Positions 25,943 through 33,502 of a stretch of 64,000 bases of DNA are shown here, one piece after another; within the stretch, counting starts at the first letter, position 1, and the number at the start of each line of letters is the position of its first letter. The position numbers and the translations under genes were made by a program. The notes under the pieces were generated by a model, which worked only from the letters and a program-made list of their open reading frames with translations, was not told the DNA's origin and did not search any database. The DNA comes from Aeromicrobium endophyticum (GTDB lineage Bacteria; Actinomycetota; Actinomycetes; Propionibacteriales; Nocardioidaceae): positions 1,240,001-1,304,000 of the forward strand of contig NZ_QUBR01000001.1 of NCBI RefSeq assembly GCF_003586285.1. The letters run 5' to 3'.

Positions 25943-26824
25943 GTGAAGACGTACACCGCGACCGTGCTGGGCCGGCGACAGCTGTCGGCCCACCTGGCCA
26001 CCGTGACCTTGGGTGACCTCGACGACTACGCGACCACGGGCATCCCCGACGAGTACATCCGCGTGCTGATCCCGCCCGTGGGTGCCGAGCTCGCCCTGCC
26101 CCAGATCGACGAGAAGTGGAACATCACGTACGCCGAGGGCGCGATCGAGCCCGACTTCCGGGTGTACACGATCTCCGACCACCGTGTCGTCGAGGGCCGC
26201 ACCGAGATCGACCTCGACATCGCCCTGCACGACCAGGGCGTCGGCTCCGACTGGGTGCGCCGCTGCCGCCGCGGCGACCAGGTGGGCCTCATCGAGCCGC
26301 ACGGTCTGTACGCCGCGCCGGCCGACGTCCCGTGGCAGCTGTTGGTCGCCGACATCACCGGGCTGCCGGCGGTGGCACGCATCCTGCGCGGCCTGTCGCC
26401 CCAGCAGAAGGCCGTCGTGCACGTCGTGCTGACCGACCCCGCCGACGAGATCGCGCTGCCGAGCCCGGCCGACGTCGACCTCACCTGGCAGGTCGTGGCC
26501 AAGGACACCGACATCTGCGAGGCGCTCGCCGACGCCGTCACGTCGCGCGAGCTGCCGACGTCGGACCGCTACGTCTGGCTCGCGGGCGAGGCTCGCGCGA
26601 GCCGTGCCGTCCGGCGCCACCTGCGCCGCGAGCTCGGCTGGCCGCAGTCCGACTTCTACACGTGCGGCTACTGGCAGATCGAGGCCGAGAAGTGGAACGC
26701 GCGCTACGAGGAGGTCGCCGAGGTCGTCGAGAAGAAGTCGGCCGCGGTGCAGCGGGAGATCGGCGACGACCAGGGCGCCTACCTCGACGCCCTCGACGAC
26801 ATCTACGAGTCCGTCGGCCTCTAG
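25943..26824 (+). CDS. Siderophore-interacting protein (ferric-siderophore reductase)
   Basis: A 293-residue member of the SIP/ViuB family, cytoplasmic flavoproteins that reduce and release iron from imported siderophores. The FAD motif RVYTISDH, the NAD-binding region and the C-terminal FYTCGYWQIE motif are visible. GTG 25943 is preceded by AGGAAGA at seven bases; TTG 25907 lies inside the iron box and is unlikely. The upstream iron box explains its regulation. No siderophore uptake ABC genes are adjacent in this window. The long C-terminal helix (YEEVAEVVEKKSAAVQREI) is common in actinobacterial members. Confidence 0.9.
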   Translation: MKTYTATVLGRRQLSAHLATVTLGDLDDYATTGIPDEYIRVLIPPVGAELALPQIDEKWNITYAEGAIEPDFRVYTISDHRVVEGRTEIDLDIALHDQGVGSDWVRRCRRGDQVGLIEPHGLYAAPADVPWQLLVADITGLPAVARILRGLSPQQKAVVHVVLTDPADEIALPSPADVDLTWQVVAKDTDICEALADAVTSRELPTSDRYVWLAGEARASRAVRRHLRRELGWPQSDFYTCGYWQIEAEKWNARYEEVAEVVEKKSAAVQREIGDDQGAYLDALDDIYESVGL

Positions 26825-26842
26825 CCCCCACCGTCGTTCCCC

Positions 26843-27110
26843 AGGGAGGCCGCCCGCGGCCGACCGTGAGCGAAGCGAAGGGGCACCGACGCAAGGATGC
26901 GCCTTGGCCTTCGGCCTCGCGGTCGCTGCGCTCCCTGGCGAACGGCGGCCCCTAGGGAGGCCGCTTGCGGCCGACCGTGAGCGAAGCGAAGGGGCACCGA
27001 CGCAAGGATGCGCCTCGGCCATCGGCCTCACGGTCGCTGCGCTCCGTGGCGAACGGCGGCCCCTAGGGAGGCCGCTCGCGGCCGACCGTGAGCGGAGCGA
27101 GGGGAACCTC
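26843..27110. repeat. 111-bp tandem repeats (2.4 copies)
   Basis: Units start at 26843, 26954 and 27065 (last one partial), each 111 bp and nearly identical. Each begins AGGGAGGCCGC and contains GACCGTGAGCGAAGCGAAGG and, near its end, CACGGTCGCTGCGCTCC. The two inner motifs are partly inverse to each other. A fourth, diverged copy is at 27457-27617. No gene is seen in this interval. Confidence 0.85.
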
Positions 27111-27398
27111 TCAGCGTCCCTCGAAGGGCTGACTGTCGTCATCCACCCGCACGCCGGGCCCGTCCCTGATGAGCATGCGCTTCTTGCCGTGGGTCCACCC
27201 GTGGATCTTCTTCTCCCGGTAGTAGGCCTCGACGATCCGTTCGTACTCCTCGAAGTACACGAGTCTCACCGGTAGCCGGCGCTTCGTGTACTCGGCGCCC
27301 TCGCCAGAGCGGTGTTGCTCGAGTCGGTGGAGAAGATCCCAGGTGCTGCCGGTGTAGTAGGTCCTGTCAGCACAGAGAAGGACGTAGGTGAAAGGCAT
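27111..27398 (-). CDS. GIY-YIG nuclease family protein
   Basis: A 95-residue single-domain GIY-YIG (UPF0213/YhbQ-like) protein: [20 protein letters not shown] carries the two-motif signature, with [19 protein letters not shown] and the following E (YREKKIHGW) typical of the family. The role in bacteria is unclear, with DNA repair or genome maintenance suggested. The ATG at 27398 has no strong SD; an in-frame extension to 27446 lacks conservation. The gene is enclosed on both sides by the 111-bp repeat family, hinting that it moves with, or was copied by, the same events. Confidence 0.82.
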   Translation of the reverse strand: MPFTYVLLCADRTYYTGSTWDLLHRLEQHRSGEGAEYTKRRLPVRLVYFEEYERIVEAYYREKKIHGWTHGKKRMLIRDGPGVRVDDDSQPFEGR

Positions 27399-27456
27399 GC
27401 GGCATGTTCGGGCCTGGGGCGGACGCTGGGCAAGATCGCCGTCCACAGGGTTCGCC

Positions 27457-27617
27457 TAGGCCTTCGGCCTCACGGTCGCTGCGCTCCCTGGCGAACGGCG
27501 ACCCCTAGGGAGGCCGCTTGCGGCCGACCGTGAGCGAAGCGAAGGGGCACTGACGTCAGCGGTGGGGTTCGCCTCGGCGTTCGGCCTCACGGTCGCTGCG
27601 CTCCCTGGCGGACGGTG
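27457..27617. repeat. Fourth copy of the 111-bp repeat family
   Basis: The segment contains the end of one unit (CTTCGGCCTCACGGTCG...) joined to a further unit from 27507. The second differs from the tandem array in its middle (an ACTGACGTCAGCGG insertion-like variant). Together with the array it flanks the GIY-YIG gene. Confidence 0.75.
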
Positions 27618-27646
27618 AGTGGATGGTTCAGGGCCGCCGCGAGAAG

Positions 27647-28084
27647 CTAGATCAGGACGGCGTACTGGGGCTGCTGCGGGGTGACGAGCAGCGTCATGCC
27701 CGCCTCGGACGGTGTGCGGTCGGCCTTGCGGTGGTTGCATCGCAGGCATGCCGCGACGGCGTTCTCCCACGTCAGCGCCCCACCCCGGCTGCGCGGGACG
27801 ATGTGGTCGACGGTCTCGGCCTTGCCGCCGCAGTAGGCGCACATCTTGTCGCGGGCCTTGATGGCCGACTTGGTGCACAGGTTCGAGCGCCGGTGCATCC
27901 ACTGGGTCACGACGTAGCGGACGAGCCGCAGCACCTTGGGCACCGGGAACGGGCCGAAGCGGCCCGCCGCGGCCTCCTCGACGACGGCGACCTCGCGCAC
28001 GAGCATCTTGATGGCATGGCGCATGGAGACGCGCTGCAGCGGCTCGTAGCTCGCGTTCAGCACGAGCACGTGAGCATCGGACAT
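27647..28084 (-). CDS. HNH endonuclease family protein
   Basis: A 145-residue HNH nuclease. The zinc/HNH core is complete: CAYCGG, VDHIVPRSRGG, then WENAVAACLRCNHRKADRTP, giving two CxxC pairs and the catalytic histidine. The N-terminal part (HVLVLNASYEPLQRVSMRHAIKML) is the usual actinobacterial version found as a single chromosomal gene. Function is not established; homologs are widespread and not obviously mobile. RBS GGGAGG precedes ATG 28084. It is divergent from the ATP-grasp operon. Confidence 0.88.
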   Translation of the reverse strand: MSDAHVLVLNASYEPLQRVSMRHAIKMLVREVAVVEEAAAGRFGPFPVPKVLRLVRYVVTQWMHRRSNLCTKSAIKARDKMCAYCGGKAETVDHIVPRSRGGALTWENAVAACLRCNHRKADRTPSEAGMTLLVTPQQPQYAVLI

Positions 28085-28223
28085 CCCGGACCGCCTCCCG
28101 ACGGAAGAACCTAGGCAGAGCGTAGTCGCCCGGGCCACGATCCGGGCTGCAACGACAGGATGAACACTTCGGCACGTGCCCCCGGGTGGACGTCGCGGAA
28201 ACACGCCGTTAGCAAATCTGTCC

Positions 28224-28229
28224 TACGGT
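28224..28229 (+). promoter_or_regulatory. Leaderless -10 element of the ATP-grasp operon
   Basis: TACGGT ends six bases before the GTG start at 28236, the spacing repeated at eight other genes in this window. It implies transcription starting at or next to the GTG. Confidence 0.6.
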
Positions 28230-28235
28230 GAACAC

Positions 28236-29843
28236 GTGGACACCTCTGAGCTCTTCGACGGCTACGGCCCCGTTGCCGGATTTGACGAGATGTTCGAGGG
28301 CACGGAGGTGCGGCCCAGCTACGGACAGGTGCATACGTCCTTCGAGACGATGGGCGCCGACGAGGTCCGCCTGCGCGCCGACTCCCTCGCGTCGTCGTAC
28401 CTCGAGCAGGGCGTGACCTTCGGCGTCGAGGGCGAGGAGCGTCCCTTCCCGCTCGACATCGCGCCGCGCCTCATCGAGGCCGACGACTGGGACCACGTCG
28501 AGCAGGGCGTGCGGCAGCGGGTGCTGGCACTCGAGAAGTTCCTCGCCGACGCCTACGGCCCCGGCGAGCTGTTCGCCGACGGCGTCGTGCCGCGCGACAC
28601 CGTCGTCACCTCGCCGCACTACCACCGGGTCGTCGCCGGCCTCGAGCCCGCCAACGGCGTGCGCGTGCACGTCGCGGGCGTCGACCTGATCCGCGACGGC
28701 AACGGCGACTTCCGGGTGCTCGAGGACAACGTGCGCGTGCCGTCGGGCGTCTCGTACGTCATGACCAACCGCCGCGCGCTGTCGGCCGCGCTGCCCGAGG
28801 TGTTCGCCGACCACCGCATCCGCCCGGTCGCCCACTACTCGCAGCAGCTGCTGGCCGCGCTGCGCAAGGCCGCTCCCGCCGGTGTCAGCGATCCGACCGT
28901 CGTGGTGCTGACGCCCGGCGTCTACAACTCGGCCTACTTCGAGCACACCCTGTTGGCGCGGACGATGGGCGTCGAGCTCGTCGAGGGACGCGACCTGGTG
29001 TGTCGCTCGGGCCGCGTCATGATGCGCACCACGCAGGGCCTCGAGCCCGTGCACGTCATCTACCGCCGCATCGACGACGAGTTCCTCGACCCGGTGCAGT
29101 TCCGCCCCGACTCGGCGCTCGGCGTGCCCGGCATCATCAATGCCGCCCGCGCCGGCCACGTGACGATCGCCAACGCGGTCGGCAACGGCGTCGCCGACGA
29201 CAAGCTGCTCTACACGTACGTGCCCGACCTCATCCGCTACTACCTCTCGGAGGAGCCGATCCTGCGCAACGTCGACACGTGGCGCATGGGCGAGGCCGAT
29301 CAGCGCGAGGAGGTGCTCGACCGGCTCGACGAGCTCGTGCTCAAGCCGGTCGACGGCTCCGGCGGCAAGGGCATCGTGATCGGCCCCGCCGCCACCAAGG
29401 GCGAGCTCGACGAGCTGCGCGGCAAGATCCTGCTCGACCCGCGGGCGTGGATCGCCCAGCCCGTCGTCTCGCTGTCGACCGTCCCGACCCTGGTCGAGGA
29501 CGGCATCCGTCCGCGCCACGTCGACCTGCGGCCGTTCGCGGTGCACGACGGCGACGACGTCTTCGTGCTGCCCGGCGGCCTCACCCGCGTGGCGCTGCCG
29601 GAGGGCGAGCTGATCGTCAACTCCAGCCGCGGCGGCGGATCCAAGGACACCTGGGTGCTCGCCCGTCCCAGCGACCCTGACGACGAGGGCGAGGTCGCTC
29701 CCAGCGCGTCGCCGGTCTCGGGCATCGCGCAGTCCGCCGGGCCGGCCCTCGAGATCGACACCGGGGACGTCCACGTGCAGGAGCAGGAACAGCAGCAGCA
29801 ACAGGTCCTTTCGACAGGCTCAAGGAGCGATGCCACGTGCTGA
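28236..29843 (+). CDS. Circularly permuted ATP-grasp protein
   Basis: A 535-residue member of COG2308 (circularly permuted ATP-grasp type 2). Characteristic stretches are RPSYGQVHTSFETMG, VLTPGVYNSAYFEHTLLAR, VIYRRIDDEFLDP, ANAVGNGVADDKLLYTYVP, LVLKPVDGSGGKGIVIG and WIAQPVVSLSTVPT. The enzyme class forms peptide-like bonds; the substrate is unknown. The start is GTG 28236, consistent with the leaderless promoter. The last about 25 residues are low-complexity Gln and read through a dispersed repeat at 29807-29825. It overlaps the alpha-E gene by seven bases and precedes a transglutaminase, a conserved three-gene set. Confidence 0.92.
   Translation: MDTSELFDGYGPVAGFDEMFEGTEVRPSYGQVHTSFETMGADEVRLRADSLASSYLEQGVTFGVEGEERPFPLDIAPRLIEADDWDHVEQGVRQRVLALEKFLADAYGPGELFADGVVPRDTVVTSPHYHRVVAGLEPANGVRVHVAGVDLIRDGNGDFRVLEDNVRVPSGVSYVMTNRRALSAALPEVFADHRIRPVAHYSQQLLAALRKAAPAGVSDPTVVVLTPGVYNSAYFEHTLLARTMGVELVEGRDLVCRSGRVMMRTTQGLEPVHVIYRRIDDEFLDPVQFRPDSALGVPGIINAARAGHVTIANAVGNGVADDKLLYTYVPDLIRYYLSEEPILRNVDTWRMGEADQREEVLDRLDELVLKPVDGSGGKGIVIGPAATKGELDELRGKILLDPRAWIAQPVVSLSTVPTLVEDGIRPRHVDLRPFAVHDGDDVFVLPGGLTRVALPEGELIVNSSRGGGSKDTWVLARPSDPDDEGEVAPSASPVSGIAQSAGPALEIDTGDVHVQEQEQQQQQVLSTGSRSDATC
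29807..29825. repeat. Short dispersed palindromic repeat, copy 1
   Basis: CCTTTCGACAGGCTCAAGG matches 17 of 19 bases with the complement of the copy at 57585-57603. It lies in the 3' end of the ATP-grasp gene and encodes LSTGS there. Elements of this kind are scattered through many actinobacterial genomes. Confidence 0.6.
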
Positions 29844-30763
29844 GCCGTATCGCGGAGTCGCTGTTCTGGATCGGCCGCTACCTCGAGAGGGCCGACGACA
29901 CCGCCCGCATCCTCGACGTGCAGATGCAGGTGCTGATCGAGGACCCGGGCATGGACGAGCGCACGTCGTGCGAGCAGCTGCTGTCGGTCATGGGCGTCGA
30001 GGACTACAGCGGCAACCCCAACCGCTGGATGATGCTCGACCTGCTCGCCCACAACCCCGAGTCGCCGGTCTCGATCGCGGCCGCCATCGGCGCCGCGCGC
30101 GAGAGCTCGCGCCGGGCCCGCGAGACGCTGTCGACCGACATCTGGGCCGCGATCAACACGACGTGGCGGGGCCTCAGCACCGCCCGGGCCATGCGGCCGC
30201 CGGACATGTTCAGCTGGGTGCGCAACCGCACCGCGATGATCTCGGGCATCGCCGACTCGACCATGTCGCGCGACGACGGCTGGCACTTCTACATGCTGGG
30301 CCGCAGCATCGAGCGCGTCGACATGACGGCGCGGCTGCTGTCGACCGCGGCGCTGGCGTCGGGCCCGCAGGTCGCCTGGCCGACGACGTTGCGTGCCTGC
30401 GGCGCCTACGAGAGCTTCATCCGCGCGTACCGCGGCATCGAGGCCGATCGCCAGGCCGCCGAGTTCCTGCTGCTCGACCGGTGGTTCCCGCGGTCGATCG
30501 TGTCGTCCCTGGCCGAGGCCGAGCGCGCCCTGGGCAACCTGGCGGCGTCGGGCCAGCGGTCGGGCTTCAGCGACGAGGCCCAGCGCCTGCTGGGTCGTGC
30601 CCGCACCGAGCTGGAGTACCGGCCCCTGGCGGACATCGTCTTCGACCTGCCGGTCGAGATGGAGCGGCTGCAGCGCAGCTGCGCGGCGGCCAGCGACGCC
30701 GTCTCGGCACGCTACTTCGCCGAGTCCGAGGTCCACACCTGGCGCGGAGGAGTGATCGTATGA
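29837..30763 (+). CDS. Alpha-E domain-containing protein
   Basis: A 308-residue all-helical protein of COG2307 (alpha-E domain, DUF403). The N terminus LSRIAESLFWIGRYLERADDTARILDV is diagnostic, and GRSIERVDMTARLL repeats the pattern mid-protein. Function is unknown, but the family is almost always found with the COG2308 ATP-grasp and a transglutaminase, suggesting one complex. The GTG at 29837 overlaps the preceding stop by seven bases. It is 49 bases upstream of the transglutaminase gene. Confidence 0.93.
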   Translation: MLSRIAESLFWIGRYLERADDTARILDVQMQVLIEDPGMDERTSCEQLLSVMGVEDYSGNPNRWMMLDLLAHNPESPVSIAAAIGAARESSRRARETLSTDIWAAINTTWRGLSTARAMRPPDMFSWVRNRTAMISGIADSTMSRDDGWHFYMLGRSIERVDMTARLLSTAALASGPQVAWPTTLRACGAYESFIRAYRGIEADRQAAEFLLLDRWFPRSIVSSLAEAERALGNLAASGQRSGFSDEAQRLLGRARTELEYRPLADIVFDLPVEMERLQRSCAAASDAVSARYFAESEVHTWRGGVIV

Positions 30764-30812
30764 ATTACCCCATCGAACTGTTCGCTGCGCTCACACTCCG
30801 CCGGGGGCCCCG

Positions 30813-31655
30813 ATGACCTATCAGCTGCGCATCAAGCACACGACGGGCTATCACTACGAGAAGGGCGCGATGGCGTCGTTCAACGAGGCCCGCATGACGC
30901 CCATGACGACGTCGGAGCAGTACGTCCTGCGCTCGCGCCTCGAGATCACGCCTACCCCGTGGTCGTACGAGTACCGCGACTACTGGGGCACGACCGTCAC
31001 CTCGTTCGAGGTGCACGACCCGCACTCCGACCTGACGGTCGTCGCGACGTCGATCGTCGACACGCAGGAGGTGCCGGCCAAGCCGCACGCCATCGGCTGG
31101 GACGACCTCACCGACGACGTCACGGACGAGTGGTGCGAGTACCTCGTGCTGTCCGACTGGGTCGCCCCGGCCGACGACCTCCGCGGGCTGCTCGACGAGC
31201 TGCGGGCGACGGCCGAGCGTCCGGGCGACTACGCGCGGGCCGCCGTCGACCTCCTGCACTCACGCATCGCCTACGTGCCGGGCAGCACCGAAGTGACCAC
31301 GACGGCGGCCGACGCCTGGGCGGCGCAGACCGGCGTGTGCCAGGACTTCGCGCACCTCAGCCTCGGCGCCCTGCGCCACGCGGGCGTGCCGGCGCGCTAC
31401 GTCTCGGGCTATCTGCACCCGTCGCGCGACCCGGTCGTCGGCGAGACGGTCGAGGGCGAGTCGCACGCGTGGATCGAGTGGTGGGACGGCGAGTGGGTCG
31501 CCTGGGACCCGACCAACGCGGTCGCCCCCGGCCCGCGCCACGTCGTGGTGGCCAAGGGACGCGACTACGGCGACAGCCCCCCGCTGCGGGGCATCTTCTC
31601 GACGGCGGGCGGCTCCGAGCTGTTCGTCGGCGTCGAGATCACCCGCCTCCGCTAG
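30813..31655 (+). CDS. Transglutaminase-like cysteine protease family protein
   Basis: A 280-residue COG1305 protein. An N-terminal beta domain (YQLRIKHTTGYHYEKGA...SFNEARMTP) precedes a papain-like transglutaminase core with the triad Cys (TGVCQDFAHL), His (ESHAWIEW) and Asp (WDPTN). It could cleave or transfer peptide/isopeptide bonds. It completes the ATP-grasp/alpha-E/transglutaminase set, in which predicted ligase and protease activities act on a shared, unidentified peptide product. No signal peptide is seen, so it probably acts in the cytoplasm. Confidence 0.93.
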   Translation: MTYQLRIKHTTGYHYEKGAMASFNEARMTPMTTSEQYVLRSRLEITPTPWSYEYRDYWGTTVTSFEVHDPHSDLTVVATSIVDTQEVPAKPHAIGWDDLTDDVTDEWCEYLVLSDWVAPADDLRGLLDELRATAERPGDYARAAVDLLHSRIAYVPGSTEVTTTAADAWAAQTGVCQDFAHLSLGALRHAGVPARYVSGYLHPSRDPVVGETVEGESHAWIEWWDGEWVAWDPTNAVAPGPRHVVVAKGRDYGDSPPLRGIFSTAGGSELFVGVEITRLR

Positions 31656-31677
31656 CCCGCCCCCACCCCCGTCCCCG

Positions 31678-31734
31678 CGAGTGGTGCGGACCGGACGTTC
31701 TGGGACGGCGTGTCCGTCCAGTCCGCACCACTCG
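31678..31734. repeat. 57-bp palindromic repeat, copy 1
   Basis: Ends CGAGTGGTGCGG / CCGCACCACTCG form a 12-bp inverted repeat; the core TTCTGGGACGGCGTGTC lies between. Copies of exactly 57 bp are at 36579 and 37753. This copy is in the gap after the transglutaminase gene and could fold as a terminator-like hairpin in either direction. Confidence 0.9.
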
Positions 31735-31778
31735 AGGCCGGGTACGCAGCACTCGCGCGATGGGCGCAGGATGAGCAC

Positions 31779-32399
31779 ATGGCCCTCCTCCACGCAGCCG
31801 AGATCCGTCCGAGCAAGATCGAGCTGATCCGCGGCTGGGCACCCGACCAGCCGTGGTTCGTCGGCGACGACCTCGGGCTCGAGCAGGTCGCGGCCTACCG
31901 CTTCGACGACCCCGACGGCGAGGTCGGCATCGAGACGATCCTGGTGCGGTCGGGCGACGGGCCCGTGTTGCAGATCCCCCTGACCTATCGCGGCGCCCCC
32001 CTTGCCGGCGCCGACGAGTGGCTCATCACGACGATGGAGCACACCGTGCTGGGCGATCGCTGGGTCTACGACGCGTGCGGCGACCCCGTCTACGCCGCCG
32101 CCCTCGCGACCACCATCCTGGGCGGCGGGTCCGAGGCGGCTCTCGAGCGCGACACCGACGGCGAGCGCGCCCCGGTCGAGCCCTCGATGCGCGTCATCGG
32201 CAGCGGCTCGTCGACCGACGTCGGGTCGGTCGGGCTGGTCGACGTCCGCGACCTCGACGGCTCGACGCTGGTGGTGACGTCGGTGGCCGAGCTCGAGGTG
32301 CTGCGCGTCGTGGGCGACTCGTGGTCCATGGGCGGAGAGACGCTCACGGGCACCTGGGACGGCCGCGACGGCTCGGTGCTGCTCGCCGCCGCGCGCTGA
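31779..32399 (+). CDS. Maltokinase N-terminal cap-like domain protein
   Basis: A 206-residue protein resembling the N-terminal cap of maltokinase (as in actinobacterial CG0192-type proteins): ALLHAAEIRPSKIELIRGW, AYRFDDPDGEVGIETILV, QIPLTYRGAPLAGADEWLI, then TMEHTVLGDRWVYDACGDPV. No kinase domain follows, so it is a stand-alone version; its substrate is unknown. ATG 31779 has AGGATGAG upstream. An earlier in-frame ATG (31710) lies in the palindromic repeat and is unlikely to be real. Confidence 0.8.
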   Translation: MALLHAAEIRPSKIELIRGWAPDQPWFVGDDLGLEQVAAYRFDDPDGEVGIETILVRSGDGPVLQIPLTYRGAPLAGADEWLITTMEHTVLGDRWVYDACGDPVYAAALATTILGGGSEAALERDTDGERAPVEPSMRVIGSGSSTDVGSVGLVDVRDLDGSTLVVTSVAELEVLRVVGDSWSMGGETLTGTWDGRDGSVLLAAAR

Positions 32400-32426
32400 T
32401 CTGGGCGCCCGGCTAGCGTGAACCAC

Positions 32427-33497
32427 ATGACCGAAGAGCGCTACTACGCCGATCCCGTGCCCGATCTCCACCGCCCGTACGTCGCGGCCGACGACCGCTA
32501 CCAGCAGCTCGACTACCGCCGCGTCGGCAGCTCGGGCCTGCTGCTGCCCCCCATCTCGCTCGGTCTGTGGTGGAACTTCGGCGACAACCGCCCGTTCGAC
32601 ACCCAGCGCGAGGTGCTGCGCCACGCCTTCGACAGCGGCATCACGCACTTCGACCTGGCCAACAACTACGGCCCGCCGTACGGCTCGGCCGAGGAGAACT
32701 TCGGTCGCATGATGCGCACCGACTTCAAGCCGTACCGCGACGAGCTGATCCTGTCGAGCAAGGCCGGGTGGGACATGTGGCCCGGCCCGTACGGCAAGCT
32801 CGGCTCGCGCAAGTACCTGCTGTCGAGCCTTGACGCCTCGCTCGAGCGGATGAGCGTCGACTACGTCGACATCTTCTACTCGCACCGCGTCGATCCGCAC
32901 ACGCCGCTGGAGGAGACCATCACGGCGCTCGACACCGCGGTGGGCCAGGGCAAGGCCCTCTACGCGGGCATCTCGTCGTACTCCCCGCAGAAGACGGCCG
33001 AGGCCGTCGCGATCGCCCGCGACCTCGGCACGCCGCTGATCATCCACCAGCCCTCGTACTCGATGCTCAACCGCTGGGTCGAGGGCGGGCTCCTGACCGT
33101 GCTCGACGAGCACGGCCTCGGCGCGATCGGGTTCTCGCCGCTCGCGCAGGGCCTGCTGACCGACAAGTACCTCGGCAAGGACGCCGTCCAGCGAGAGGGC
33201 GACCGCAGCAGCTTCGACGAGTCGGTGCTGACCAAGGAGAACCTCGACCGGCTGCGCGGTCTGGCCGGCATCGCCGAGAAGCGCGGTCAGTCACTGGCGC
33301 AGATGGCGATCTCCTGGATCCTGCGTCCCGGCGGCGTCACCTCGGCACTGATCGGGGCGTCGTCGGTCGAGCAGCTCAACGAGAACCTCGCCGCGGCGAA
33401 GCAGACCGATTTCACCGACGACGAGCTCGCCGCGATCGACGAGTTCGCCGGCGACGCCGAGGGCGTCGACCTCTGGAAGGTGTCGGCCGAGCTCTGA
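32427..33497 (+). CDS. Aldo/keto reductase
   Basis: A 356-residue NADPH-dependent aldo/keto reductase of the YghZ/MgrA-like type. Residues include LDYRRVGSSGLLLPPISLGLW, the catalytic region ITHFDLANNYGPPYGSAEE (D, Y), SSKAG(K), and IFYSHRVDP (H). The -10 element TAGCGT (32414-32419) lies seven bases before ATG 32427; GTG 32418 is the alternative start. Length is about 30 residues more than typical AKRs because of the YADPVPDLHRPYVAADDRYQQL leader. It is followed by hrpB five bases later. Confidence 0.92.
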   Translation: MTEERYYADPVPDLHRPYVAADDRYQQLDYRRVGSSGLLLPPISLGLWWNFGDNRPFDTQREVLRHAFDSGITHFDLANNYGPPYGSAEENFGRMMRTDFKPYRDELILSSKAGWDMWPGPYGKLGSRKYLLSSLDASLERMSVDYVDIFYSHRVDPHTPLEETITALDTAVGQGKALYAGISSYSPQKTAEAVAIARDLGTPLIIHQPSYSMLNRWVEGGLLTVLDEHGLGAIGFSPLAQGLLTDKYLGKDAVQREGDRSSFDESVLTKENLDRLRGLAGIAEKRGQSLAQMAISWILRPGGVTSALIGASSVEQLNENLAAAKQTDFTDDELAAIDEFAGDAEGVDLWKVSAEL

Positions 33498-33502
33498 CGA
33501 CC

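Noticed and set aside
26843..27110. Protein-coding reading of the 111-bp array
   Set aside because: The in-frame translation (RERSEG runs) has no start, no SD and no support beyond the repeats' lack of stops.
31710..31778. Extended start of the maltokinase-cap gene
   Set aside because: The upstream ATG lies inside the 57-bp palindrome; conserved residues begin at 31779 with an SD.
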